Origin: an uncultured Acetobacteraceae bacterium
GTDB lineage: Bacteria; Pseudomonadota; Alphaproteobacteria; Acetobacterales; Acetobacteraceae
Length of the DNA stretch: 21,516 bases
Direction of reading: 5' to 3'
NCBI GenBank assembly: GCA_937874445.1
Contig: CALNAL010000166.1
Coordinates: 1-21,516, forward strand
Of this stretch, positions 8,058 to 15,390 are shown in pieces. The translations under genes were made by a program, and so were the position numbers. Under the pieces are notes generated by a model. That model ran no database searches, was not told the DNA's origin, and worked only from the letters and a program-made list of their open reading frames with translations. Position 1 is the first letter of the stretch. Every line of letters begins with the position of its first letter.

Positions 8058-8973
8058 TGCGGCAAACCGCGCCTGGACCGAGCGCATGCCGCTCGCGTCC
8101 GTCAACCGTGCCCCGCTCGCGCCGCACTTCCCCTGGCCCTACGGCAACAAGGGAGGCATGTTCCTCTCCTTCGATGTCGATGCCGAAACCCCATGGAACG
8201 TTGCTGATCCGTCACGATACAAGGAACTCGTGGCGATGTCCTACGGCGGCTTCGAGGCCCGCGTGGGCGTGGAGAAGCTGCTCGAGCTGCTGCGCCAGGA
8301 AGGGCTGAAGGCCACCTTCTTCATGACCGGATGGTCGATCGAGGCCCACCCGGCCATGGCCGAGGCGGTGCTGCGCGACGGCCACGAGATCGCCCATCAC
8401 GGCTTCTGGCACATCATGCCCAAGCCCGGCGATTCCATGCTGGTCGAGGAAGTGGAACGCGGCTTCGACACGCTCAAGCGCCGGCTCGGCGTGGTGCCGC
8501 TCGGCTACCGCGCGCCCAACGGCGAGAGCTGCGAGGAGCTGCGGGTGCTGCTGAAGAACAAAGGCATCGTCTACAGCTCTTCATGGCGTGATGACGTTCG
8601 CCCCTACCGCCACCTGCTCGACGACGGCACTCCGGGGATCATCGAGCTGCCCGTGACGATGACCTACGACGACTGGCTCTTCGGCCTTTCGCATCGCTAC
8701 TCGCCGCGCCCGATGTTCCCGCGCGAGTGGGTGCTCTCGATCTGGAAGGACGAGCTGCTCGAGACGCGCGACTGGGGCGGGATGGTCACCACCGTGATCC
8801 ATCCGCAGTGCTCGGGCCGGCCGATGCGGCTGCGCCTGCTGCGCGAGTTCCTGCAATTCACCAAGTCGCTCGGCGACGTGTGGATCGCGCCGGGCCGCGA
8901 CATCGCAGCCCACTTCCAGCGCTGCGAGGCGGAAGCCGCGAAGAATGGGGCTGCGAAGAATGCAACGTCGTGA
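8044..8973 (+). CDS. Cytoplasmic NodB-fold (polysaccharide deacetylase-like) hydrolase
   Basis: A 309-residue protein with no signal peptide. NodB motifs are present in variant form: FDVDAE (Asp44, Asp46) in place of TFDDG, HHGFWH giving the metal pair His119-x3-His123, GYRAPNGE (Arg156, Pro158), SSSWRDDVRPY, and IHPQCSGRP with His253. This variant set is that of the cytoplasmic branch holding PuuE-type allantoinase, bacterial cyclic-imide hydrolase and Helicobacter PgdA-like proteins, rather than secreted chitin or peptidoglycan deacetylases (family knowledge, from memory). With importer genes around it, hydrolysis of a cyclic or linear amide is more likely than sugar deacetylation. AAAGGAGA precedes the ATG; the start overlaps the previous gene by 14 nt and the end overlaps the next gene. 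Confidence 0.85.
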   Translation: MPETDAANRAWTERMPLASVNRAPLAPHFPWPYGNKGGMFLSFDVDAETPWNVADPSRYKELVAMSYGGFEARVGVEKLLELLRQEGLKATFFMTGWSIEAHPAMAEAVLRDGHEIAHHGFWHIMPKPGDSMLVEEVERGFDTLKRRLGVVPLGYRAPNGESCEELRVLLKNKGIVYSSSWRDDVRPYRHLLDDGTPGIIELPVTMTYDDWLFGLSHRYSPRPMFPREWVLSIWKDELLETRDWGGMVTTVIHPQCSGRPMRLRLLREFLQFTKSLGDVWIAPGRDIAAHFQRCEAEAAKNGAAKNATS

Positions 8974-10534
8974 TTTCCTGAAGGTCGCCGCCGCGGCGCC
9001 GTTCCTGGGACTGCCCGGCATCGTCAGGGCGGCGCCCGCGAGCACCCTGCGCTTCGTGCCGGTGATCGACCTGGCCTTCGTCGATCCGATCTATTCGACC
9101 GCGCAGGTCTCGCGCAACCATGGCTTCATGGTGTTCGACACCCTCTACGGCATGACCTCCAAACTGGAGGTGAAGCCGCAGATGGTCGAGGGCCACACCG
9201 TCTCCAGCGATGGGAAGCAGTGGGACCTCAAGCTGCGCGAGGGGCTGCTGTGGCACGACGGCGAGCGCGTGCTCGCCCGCGACTGCGTGGCCTCCATCAA
9301 GCGCTGGGCCAAGCGCGATCCGTTCGGCAGCGCCTTGATGCAGGCCACCGACGAACTCGTGGCCGCCGACGATCGCACCATCCGCTTCAAGCTCAAGGCT
9401 CCCTTCCCGCTGCTGCCCTATGCCCTGGGCAAGCCCGCGGTGCCTGCCTGCTTCATGATGCCGGAGCGGCTGGCCAACACCGATCCCTTCAAGGTGATTC
9501 CCGAGGTGATCGGCAGCGGCCCCTATCGCTTCAAGACCGACGAGCGGGTGGTGGGCGCGCACAATGCCTACGAGCGCTTCGCCGGCTACAAGCCGCGTGC
9601 CGAGGCCCCCGATTGGACCGCAGGCGGAAAGGTCGTTCATTTCGATCGCGTCGAATGGACCACCATGCCGGATGCGGCCACCGCCGCGGCAGCGGTGCAG
9701 ACCGGCGAGCAGGACTGGCAGGAGACCACGCCGCACGATCTGCTGCCGGTACTCGACAGCGCCAGGGGAGTTGCCACGCGGGTGCTCGACCCGCTCGGCT
9801 TCACCTGCATGATGCGCCTCAACCTGACGCAGCCGCCCTTCGACAACCCGGCGATCCGGCGCGCGCTGCTGGGAGCCGTGGACCAGTCGGCCTTCATGAC
9901 GGCGGTGGCCGGCGACGATCCGAAATACCAGCACGAGCCGCTCGGCTTCTTCTGCCCCGACACGCCCATGGCCTCCGATATCGGGCTCGACGTGTTCCGC
10001 GGGCCGCGCGACTACGACAAGGTCAAGCGCGACCTCGCCGCCGCCGGCTACAAGGGCGAGAAGGTGGTGCTGCTGGTGCCGGCGGACTCGCTGGCGCAGA
10101 AGCCGCTCGGCGATGTCGCGGCCGACATGTTCCGTCGCGCCGGGATGGATGTGGACTACGTGGGGATCGATTTCGCTTCGGTTCTGCAACGTCGTAATTC
10201 GCGCAAGCCGGTGGCCGAAGGCGGCTGGAGCGCCTTCGTCGCCAACTGGCAGGGCATCGACTGGCTGAATCCGGTCGGTCACATGGGCCTGCGCGGCGAT
10301 GGCGGATACGCCGGCTGGTACCAGAGCGCCGAGATGGAGAAGCTGCGGGCCGCCTGGCTCACCGCCCCCGATCTCGCCGCCCAGCAGAAGCTGTGCGCCG
10401 ACATCCAGCGCCTCGCCTTCGACGACGTGCCCTACTATCCGATCGGCCAGTACAAGCAGCCGACCGCCTATCGTGCCAACCTCACCGGCATGATGAGCGG
10501 CACGGCAGTGTTCTGGAACATCCGTCGCGCCTGA
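8945..10534 (+). CDS. Family-5 solute-binding protein (SBP_bac_5), Tat-exported
   Basis: A 529-residue periplasmic protein of the oligopeptide/nickel/glutathione binding family. The N-terminus has a clear twin-arginine signal, MQRRDFLKVAAAAPFLGLPG with cleavage near VRA-AP. The mature part shows the family pattern: DPIYSTAQVSRNHGFMVFDTLYG, then KPQMVEGHTVSSDGKQWDLKLREGLLWHDG (the lobe signature), and a late FDDVPYYPIGQ segment. ATG 8945 and ATG 8960 are both possible; the second puts the twin arginine nearer the start. Overlap with the hydrolase gene is 14-29 nt. No Dpp/Opp-type permease is present in this operon, which is unusual for this family. Confidence 0.92.
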   Translation: MGLRRMQRRDFLKVAAAAPFLGLPGIVRAAPASTLRFVPVIDLAFVDPIYSTAQVSRNHGFMVFDTLYGMTSKLEVKPQMVEGHTVSSDGKQWDLKLREGLLWHDGERVLARDCVASIKRWAKRDPFGSALMQATDELVAADDRTIRFKLKAPFPLLPYALGKPAVPACFMMPERLANTDPFKVIPEVIGSGPYRFKTDERVVGAHNAYERFAGYKPRAEAPDWTAGGKVVHFDRVEWTTMPDAATAAAAVQTGEQDWQETTPHDLLPVLDSARGVATRVLDPLGFTCMMRLNLTQPPFDNPAIRRALLGAVDQSAFMTAVAGDDPKYQHEPLGFFCPDTPMASDIGLDVFRGPRDYDKVKRDLAAAGYKGEKVVLLVPADSLAQKPLGDVAADMFRRAGMDVDYVGIDFASVLQRRNSRKPVAEGGWSAFVANWQGIDWLNPVGHMGLRGDGGYAGWYQSAEMEKLRAAWLTAPDLAAQQKLCADIQRLAFDDVPYYPIGQYKQPTAYRANLTGMMSGTAVFWNIRRA

Positions 10535-10557
10535 CCTCTCTCAAGGAAGCCCCGCTC

Positions 10558-11952
10558 ATGAAAGCGCCTACCAGCACAGCGATTTTCGGCACCTGGGTGC
10601 TGGCGGACGCGGGCGGCGGCCCCGAGGTCCTGCGCGACCGCTGGGTGCTGGTGGAGGGACGCAGGATCGCCGCGATCACGGTCGATCGTCCTTCCGCCGA
10701 GACGATTCTCGATGCGCCCGGGCGCTTCGTGCTGCCCGGGCTGCTCGATCTGCATAACCACGGATTCTCCGAAGCCGTGGCCCGTACCCATACCGAGGAC
10801 GGCGGCGGACGGCACAAGGTGGAGAGCATCGTCTACACCGTGCTGCTGCCGCTGACCCGCCGCGGCATCGATCTCCTCACCCATGAGGAACGCCTGGCGG
10901 TGGCGCGGCTCTCCATCCTCCAGCTGCTCAAGGGCGGCGCCGCCACGGTGATGGAGCCGTTCCGCAACGGCATCCCCGAGATGTTCGAGGCCGCCGAGGA
11001 GATGGGCATCCGCTTCTATGGTGCGCCCTACCTGTTCTCCACCGCCAATGCCAAGGCCGGCGCCGACGGACGCGTGGCCTATGCCGCCGAGGCCGGGCGC
11101 TCCGATGACGGCTCCGCCGATCTCGCAGCCTGGAACAGCCTCCACGAGAAATGGAACGGCCGCGACGAGGGGCGCATCCGACTCGCCATGAGCCCGCATG
11201 CCACCGACACCTGCGGCCCCGAACTGCTGCGCGCCTGTGCCGCGCGCGCCCGCGAACTCCACGCCCCCATCACCATCCATCTCGCCCAGAGCGCAGGCGA
11301 AGTGGAAACGATCCGATCTCGATACAACAAGACCCCGGCGGAATATCTCGACAGTCTCGGCCTGCTCGCACCCGACCTGCTGGCGGCGCACTGCATCGCC
11401 TCCAGCGACTCCGACCTCGCGCTGATGGCCGCGCGCGGCACCACCGTGCTCAACTGCCCCCGCGTGTTCGCCCGCACCGGCAAGCGCGCGGTGTTCTCCC
11501 GCTTCGCCGGCGCCGGGGTGCGCACCGCCATCGGCACCGACGGCTACAACCTCGACCTCCTCGGCGAGATGAACGCTGCCGCAATGATCTCGAAAGTCGT
11601 CGAGGAGCGCGGCGACGTTGCCAATGCCCCCGAGATCATCGATGCGGTGACGCGCACGCCCGCCGCAGCCATCGCGCGCCCCGACCTCGGAACGATCCGC
11701 CCGGGCGCCACCGCCGACCTGACCGTGGTCGACCTCACCCACCCCCATCTGCAACCGCTGCACGACCCGCGCCGCGCGCTGGTGTGGCTGGCCAACCGTG
11801 CCGACATCGACGCGGTGATGGTCGATGGCCGCCTGCTGCTCGCCGGGGGGCGCGCGGCCAACATCGACGAAAACGCCGTCACGACAGCCGGAACCGCCGC
11901 CATCCGCCGCATCTGGGACCTCCCCGAGGCCCAGGCGGCATTCAACAGCTAG
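10558..11952 (+). CDS. Amidohydrolase-superfamily enzyme (TrzA/SsnA/deaminase-like)
   Basis: A 464-residue cytoplasmic metal hydrolase with the typical small N- and C-terminal beta domain around a TIM barrel. Metal-ligand positions of the mononuclear deaminase/chlorohydrolase branch are present: His66 and His68 (LDLHNHG), His241 (ITIHLAQ), His278 (LAAHC) and Asp328 (IGTDG). Relatives remove amino groups or halides from purines, pyrimidines or s-triazines. The residue three after the third His is Gln244, where TrzN/AtzB and the MTA/SAH deaminases carry Glu in an HxxE motif; this bears directly on mechanism. AAGGA precedes ATG 10558; the frame is open further upstream within the binding-protein gene but without similarity. 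Substrate unknown; the paired NodB-fold enzyme suggests a two-step route. Confidence 0.88.
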   Translation: MKAPTSTAIFGTWVLADAGGGPEVLRDRWVLVEGRRIAAITVDRPSAETILDAPGRFVLPGLLDLHNHGFSEAVARTHTEDGGGRHKVESIVYTVLLPLTRRGIDLLTHEERLAVARLSILQLLKGGAATVMEPFRNGIPEMFEAAEEMGIRFYGAPYLFSTANAKAGADGRVAYAAEAGRSDDGSADLAAWNSLHEKWNGRDEGRIRLAMSPHATDTCGPELLRACAARARELHAPITIHLAQSAGEVETIRSRYNKTPAEYLDSLGLLAPDLLAAHCIASSDSDLALMAARGTTVLNCPRVFARTGKRAVFSRFAGAGVRTAIGTDGYNLDLLGEMNAAAMISKVVEERGDVANAPEIIDAVTRTPAAAIARPDLGTIRPGATADLTVVDLTHPHLQPLHDPRRALVWLANRADIDAVMVDGRLLLAGGRAANIDENAVTTAGTAAIRRIWDLPEAQAAFNS

Positions 11953-11961
11953 GAGACTTCC

Positions 11962-12786
11962 ATGACCCGCCTCCTCGCCCTGCTCGCCGCGGCCGCGCTC
12001 TGCGTGTCCTCGGCCTCCGCCGCCGATCTGCCCGAGCGCATCCGCCAGAGCGGCACGCTCTCCATCGCCGTCAACACCATCTATCCGCCGATGGAATACA
12101 AGGACCCCGCAACAGGCAAACTCGTCGGCCTGGACGTCGATCTTGCCGATGCGCTGGCGGCGAAGCTCGGCGTGAAGCTGGTCTGGCAGGAAAGCGCCTT
12201 CGAACAGCTCATGCCCTCGATCCAGACCGGGCGCGCCGATATCGTGCTCTCCGGCATCACCGACCTGCCGACGCGCCACGAGGTGGCCGACTTCATCGAC
12301 TATCTCAAGACCGGAGGCCATTTCTACGTGATGGCCTCCAGCCCTTATCACGCCGCCGCGGATCTCTGCGGCAAGAAGGTCGCCACCTCCCGCTCGACCG
12401 CTTTCCCCGGTTTCATCAAGCAATGGAGCGAGGCCAACTGCGTCGCCAAGGGCAAGCCCGCCATCGAGGTGGTGCCCGCTGAAAGCACCGCCGATGCCCG
12501 CTCGCAGATGCGCCAGGGCCGCGTGGACGGCGCCGTGCAGGGCTACGAGACCCTGCCCTACGTGATGGCGCTGGAGCCCAATACCTACCGCCCCGTGGGC
12601 GAACCCATCAGCCTGCTCTACCAGGGCATCGCCGTCCCCAAGGGCCAGACCGGCCTGCGCGACGCGCTCGCCGGGGCCTTCAAGGCCATCATCGCCGACG
12701 GCACCTATGGAAAGATCCTGGCCAAATATCAGCTTTCCGCCAATGCCGTCTCCGCGCCCATGATCAACGGCGCGCCCCTGGACTGA
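11962..12786 (+). CDS. Family-3 extracellular solute-binding protein (SBP_bac_3), second copy
   Basis: A 274-residue periplasmic protein with a Sec signal (MTRLLALLAAAALCVSSASAA). Its fold segments LPERIRQSGTLSIAV, DPATGKLVGLDVDLADALAAKLG and ADIVLSGITDLPTRH line up over the full length with the first family-3 protein of the operon; LRQG/MRQG, ETLPY and EPNTY are shared blocks. AGGAGA precedes the ATG and the gene begins 9 nt after the amidohydrolase stop. It probably shares the single permease/ATPase pair with its paralogue, widening or tuning specificity (inference). It is the last gene of the operon; a GC hairpin follows about 50 nt downstream. Confidence 0.92.
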   Translation: MTRLLALLAAAALCVSSASAADLPERIRQSGTLSIAVNTIYPPMEYKDPATGKLVGLDVDLADALAAKLGVKLVWQESAFEQLMPSIQTGRADIVLSGITDLPTRHEVADFIDYLKTGGHFYVMASSPYHAAADLCGKKVATSRSTAFPGFIKQWSEANCVAKGKPAIEVVPAESTADARSQMRQGRVDGAVQGYETLPYVMALEPNTYRPVGEPISLLYQGIAVPKGQTGLRDALAGAFKAIIADGTYGKILAKYQLSANAVSAPMINGAPLD

Positions 12787-12833
12787 CCGGCACGGGGCGC
12801 GGCTGGCCGATCGATTCCATGCAGATGGGGACA

Positions 12834-12867
12834 GGCGGCAGCCGAACCCGCCGCAGGCTGCGCCGCC
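12834..12867. terminator. GC-rich hairpin between converging operons
   Basis: GGCGGC-AGCC at 12834-12843 pairs with GGCT-GC-GCCGCC at 12856-12867 (ten base pairs with a 2-nt bulge). It lies between the end of the ABC operon (12786) and the end of cobT (12910), which converge, and could serve both. No T-run follows on either strand. Just beyond it, at about 12882-12904, an 11-nt unit (GATCCCGGATC, then GATCCCGAATC) is repeated with one mismatch. Confidence 0.4.
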
Positions 12868-12909
12868 CGGAAGGCTTTGGCTGATCCCGGATCGATCCCG
12901 AATCGACTC

Positions 12910-14796
12910 TCAGCCGACCAGGGCGGCGTGCTGGGCGCTGACGTCGGACCACTGGCGCGCGGCGTCCTCGTCGAACAGCTCGGCGAGCTTCTTCAGCATC
13001 GTGCCGCCCAGCTCCTCGGCATCCACGATCGTCACCGCGCGACGGTAGTAGCGGGTCACGTCGTGGCCGATGCCGATCGCCACCAACTCCACCTCGTCCT
13101 GGGTCTCGATGTCGCGGATGACATCGCGCAGGTGGCGCTCGAGGTAGTTGCCGGGATTCACCGAGAGGGTGGAATCGTCCACCGGGGCGCCGTCGGAGAT
13201 CACCATCAGGATGCGCCGCCGTTCCGGGCGCCACACCAGACGGCGATAGGCCCATTGCAGCGCCTCGCCGTCGATGTTCTCCTTGAGCAGGCCCTCGCGC
13301 AGCATCAGGCCGAGGTTCTTGCGCGCGCGCCGCCAGGGCGCGTCGGCGGATTTGTAGATGATGTGGCGCAGGTCGTTGAGGCGGCCCGGGGTGCGCGGCT
13401 TGCCCTCGTTCACCCAGCGCTCGCGGCTCTGCCCGCCCTTCCACGCGCGGGTGGTGAAGCCGAGCACCTCCACCTTCACCGCGCAGCGCTCCAGCGTGCG
13501 CGCCAGGATGTCGCCGCACATCGCCGCCACCGTGATCGGCCGCCCGCGCATCGAGCCGGAATTGTCGATCAGCAGGGTCACGACGGTATCGCGGAACTCG
13601 GTGTCGCGCTCGCGCTTGTAGGACAGCGCCTGGAGCGGGTTGACCACCACGCGGGCCAGACGGCCGGCATCGAGCAGCCCCTCCTCGAGGTCGAAATCCC
13701 AGGCGCGGGTCTGCTGGGCGAGCAGGCGGCGTTGCAGGCGGTTGGCGAGCCGCGAGACCACCCCCTGCATGTGCTGGAGGTTCTGGTCGAGCTGCTGGCG
13801 CAGCCGCGTCAGCTCCTCGGGGTCGCAGAGATCGTCGGCGGAAATCTCTTCGTCGAACTGGCGGGTGAAGGCGCGGTAGGCCCCCCCGGCGTCGCCGATC
13901 GGCTTGTCGCGGCGCGGCGAGGGGCCCCCGGGCCGCTCCTCGCCCTCGGCGGCGGCGGATTCCTCGGCATCCTCGTCGTCGGTGGAGTCCTCGGCGTCGG
14001 GGCTCTCGCCCTCGGCCTCCTCGGGCTGGGCACCGAGCATGGTCTCGGATTCGCTGCGGCTCTCGCCGGAGGTATCCTGCGAGCTATCCTGCGGCCCCTG
14101 CTCGCCCTCCTGCTCGTCGCCCTCCTCGGGCTCGGACTCGGCGTCGGCATCCGCCTCGGCAAGGTCCATCGCCGCCAGCAGCCGGCGCGAGGCGCGGGTG
14201 AAGCGGGCCTGGTCGTTTCGCCGGGCGGCCATCTCGTCGAGAGCCCGCTCGGCCGCCGCCCCGAGGGTGCCGCGCCACAGGTCGAGCACGTGCCGCACCG
14301 GGGCGGGACTGGCCTCGCCCGTCATGCGTTCGCGCACCAGCAGCGAGAGCGCCGAGGCGACCGGCAGCTGCTCCTTGCGGGTCATGCGGTCGTAGCCCTC
14401 GGCCTCGCAGAGATCGACGAGGCGGGCACGCAGGTTGGCGGCCACCCCGGCCATGTGCTCCCCGCCCACCGCCTCGACGCGCGACTGCTCCAGCGCGTCA
14501 TAGACCTCGCGGGCGTCGCGGTTGGCGGGGGCGCGCGCGGCGTGCAGCGCGGAATCGTGCAGGCGCAGGCGCAGCGCCAGCGCGTCGGAGGCGCCGCGCA
14601 GCCGGGCCATCTCCTCGGGGGGCAAGGCGCGGGTGGGCAGCGGCAGGCGGGCCCGCTTGCCCAGCAGCCCGGACGGACCGGGCTGGAAAGCCACCTGAAC
14701 CTCGTTGGTTTCGGCAATGGCGCGCAGCGCGCCGGCGGTGGCCCGCTTGAATTCCTCGGCGCGGGCCGTGTCCTGGCCAGAGTTGCTGCCGCTCAT
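12910..14796 (-). CDS. cobT: Cobaltochelatase subunit CobT
   Basis: A 628-residue protein, normal length for CobT of the aerobic cobalamin pathway. With CobS it forms the AAA+ motor that drives CobN to insert cobalt into hydrogenobyrinic acid a,c-diamide in the cytoplasm. An N-terminal helical domain (1-210) is followed by a highly acidic Ser/Glu/Asp linker (about 212-292), then a C-terminal von Willebrand A domain with MIDAS motif DNSGS at 411-415 and the conserved segments KVEVLGFTTRAWKGG and ILMVISDGAPVDDSTL. The ATG at 14796 is the second of two identical starts created by a 17-nt tandem duplication; the first lies in another frame and gives a five-codon ORF. It follows bioY by only 24 nt. 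CobN is not in this window. Confidence 0.95.
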   Translation of the reverse strand: MSGSNSGQDTARAEEFKRATAGALRAIAETNEVQVAFQPGPSGLLGKRARLPLPTRALPPEEMARLRGASDALALRLRLHDSALHAARAPANRDAREVYDALEQSRVEAVGGEHMAGVAANLRARLVDLCEAEGYDRMTRKEQLPVASALSLLVRERMTGEASPAPVRHVLDLWRGTLGAAAERALDEMAARRNDQARFTRASRRLLAAMDLAEADADAESEPEEGDEQEGEQGPQDSSQDTSGESRSESETMLGAQPEEAEGESPDAEDSTDDEDAEESAAAEGEERPGGPSPRRDKPIGDAGGAYRAFTRQFDEEISADDLCDPEELTRLRQQLDQNLQHMQGVVSRLANRLQRRLLAQQTRAWDFDLEEGLLDAGRLARVVVNPLQALSYKRERDTEFRDTVVTLLIDNSGSMRGRPITVAAMCGDILARTLERCAVKVEVLGFTTRAWKGGQSRERWVNEGKPRTPGRLNDLRHIIYKSADAPWRRARKNLGLMLREGLLKENIDGEALQWAYRRLVWRPERRRILMVISDGAPVDDSTLSVNPGNYLERHLRDVIRDIETQDEVELVAIGIGHDVTRYYRRAVTIVDAEELGGTMLKKLAELFDEDAARQWSDVSAQHAALVG

Positions 14797-14813
14797 CAGT
14801 TGCTGCCGCTCAT
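14781..14813 (-). repeat. 17-nt tandem duplication at the cobT start, creating a leader mini-ORF
   Basis: On the minus strand ATGAGCGGCAGCAACT occurs at 14813-14798 and again at 14796-14781. The first copy is preceded by a good ribosome site (GAGGGG, also covering the bioY stop) and encodes Met-Ser-Gly-Ser-Asn-stop; its TGA overlaps the cobT ATG in a TGATG. The second copy, the true cobT start, has no comparable ribosome site of its own, so cobT translation may depend on re-initiation after the mini-ORF. Confidence 0.75.
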
Positions 14814-14820
14814 CGTCCCC

Positions 14821-15369
14821 TCAGCGCGTCCGCGCGGCGCCGAGCAGGGCCCCGACCAGGGCGAGCTTGACCACTTCGCCGGGCAGGAAGGCCAGCAGGC
14901 CGCCCGCCACCGTGGCCGGCACGCTCAGCCCCAGGCCGAAATGCAGCCACGCCAGGCCGGGCGCGTAGATCAGCACCTCGCCTGCGGCCAGCACGAGCAG
15001 CAGCATGGGCAGGCGATGCATCCAGCCGCGCTCGGCGGCCAGGCCCACGGCCACGCTCGCCAGCAGGAAGCCCGCCAGATAGCCGGCAGTGGCCCCGGTG
15101 ATGGAGACCCCGGCCAGCACCGGCAGGCCGAGCATCCCCTCGAGGATGTAGGCGCCCACCGCCGCGGCGCCCAGGCGCGGCCCGAGGCCGGCCGCCAGCA
15201 GCAACACCACCGCGGTCTGCATCGTCATCGGCACCGGCAGCATGGGCACCTTGATCCAGGCGGAAATCGCCAGCGCCGTGCTGCCGACCAGCGCCACCGC
15301 GGCCCCCGTCACGACCTGGCGCACCAGCGCCCGCCGGGTGGCCAGCTCGCGTGTCATCGGATTCTGCAT
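14821..15369 (-). CDS. bioY: BioY-family biotin transporter S-component
   Basis: A 182-residue integral membrane protein with about six membrane segments. The BioY signature is clear: GLGPRLGAAAVGAYILEG followed by GLPVLAG, then TGATAGYLAGFLLA, and a C-terminal FLPGEVVKLALVGALLG. BioY binds and imports biotin, alone or with an ECF energy module (BioMN or shared EcfAAT), none of which is in the window. ATG 15369 has GGGAA upstream; an in-frame ATG at 15357 is an alternative. It lies between cobS (21 nt) and cobT (24 nt) and is co-transcribed with them. No biotin-biosynthesis gene is nearby, so the link to cobaltochelatase is positional only. Confidence 0.9.
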   Translation of the reverse strand: MQNPMTRELATRRALVRQVVTGAAVALVGSTALAISAWIKVPMLPVPMTMQTAVVLLLAAGLGPRLGAAAVGAYILEGMLGLPVLAGVSITGATAGYLAGFLLASVAVGLAAERGWMHRLPMLLLVLAAGEVLIYAPGLAWLHFGLGLSVPATVAGGLLAFLPGEVVKLALVGALLGAARTR

Positions 15370-15390
15370 GATTTTTCCCGTTCGGAAGGC

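Larger units (their letters stand above)
5548..12786 (+). other. Seven-gene operon: ABC importer, three binding proteins, two hydrolases
   Basis: All seven genes lie on the plus strand with overlaps of 4, 14 and 14-29 nt or gaps of 18, 23 and 9 nt, which implies a single transcript. Order: permease, ATPase, family-3 binding protein, NodB-fold hydrolase, family-5 binding protein, amidohydrolase, family-3 binding protein. The mix suggests import and cytoplasmic hydrolysis of a small nitrogenous compound; that function is inferred from gene content only. Confidence 0.8.

Noticed and set aside
10468..12423. A 651-codon minus-strand frame opposite the amidohydrolase and second family-3 binding protein
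   Set aside because: Low-complexity Gly/Glu/Ala product, no family similarity, and the plus-strand genes are certain.
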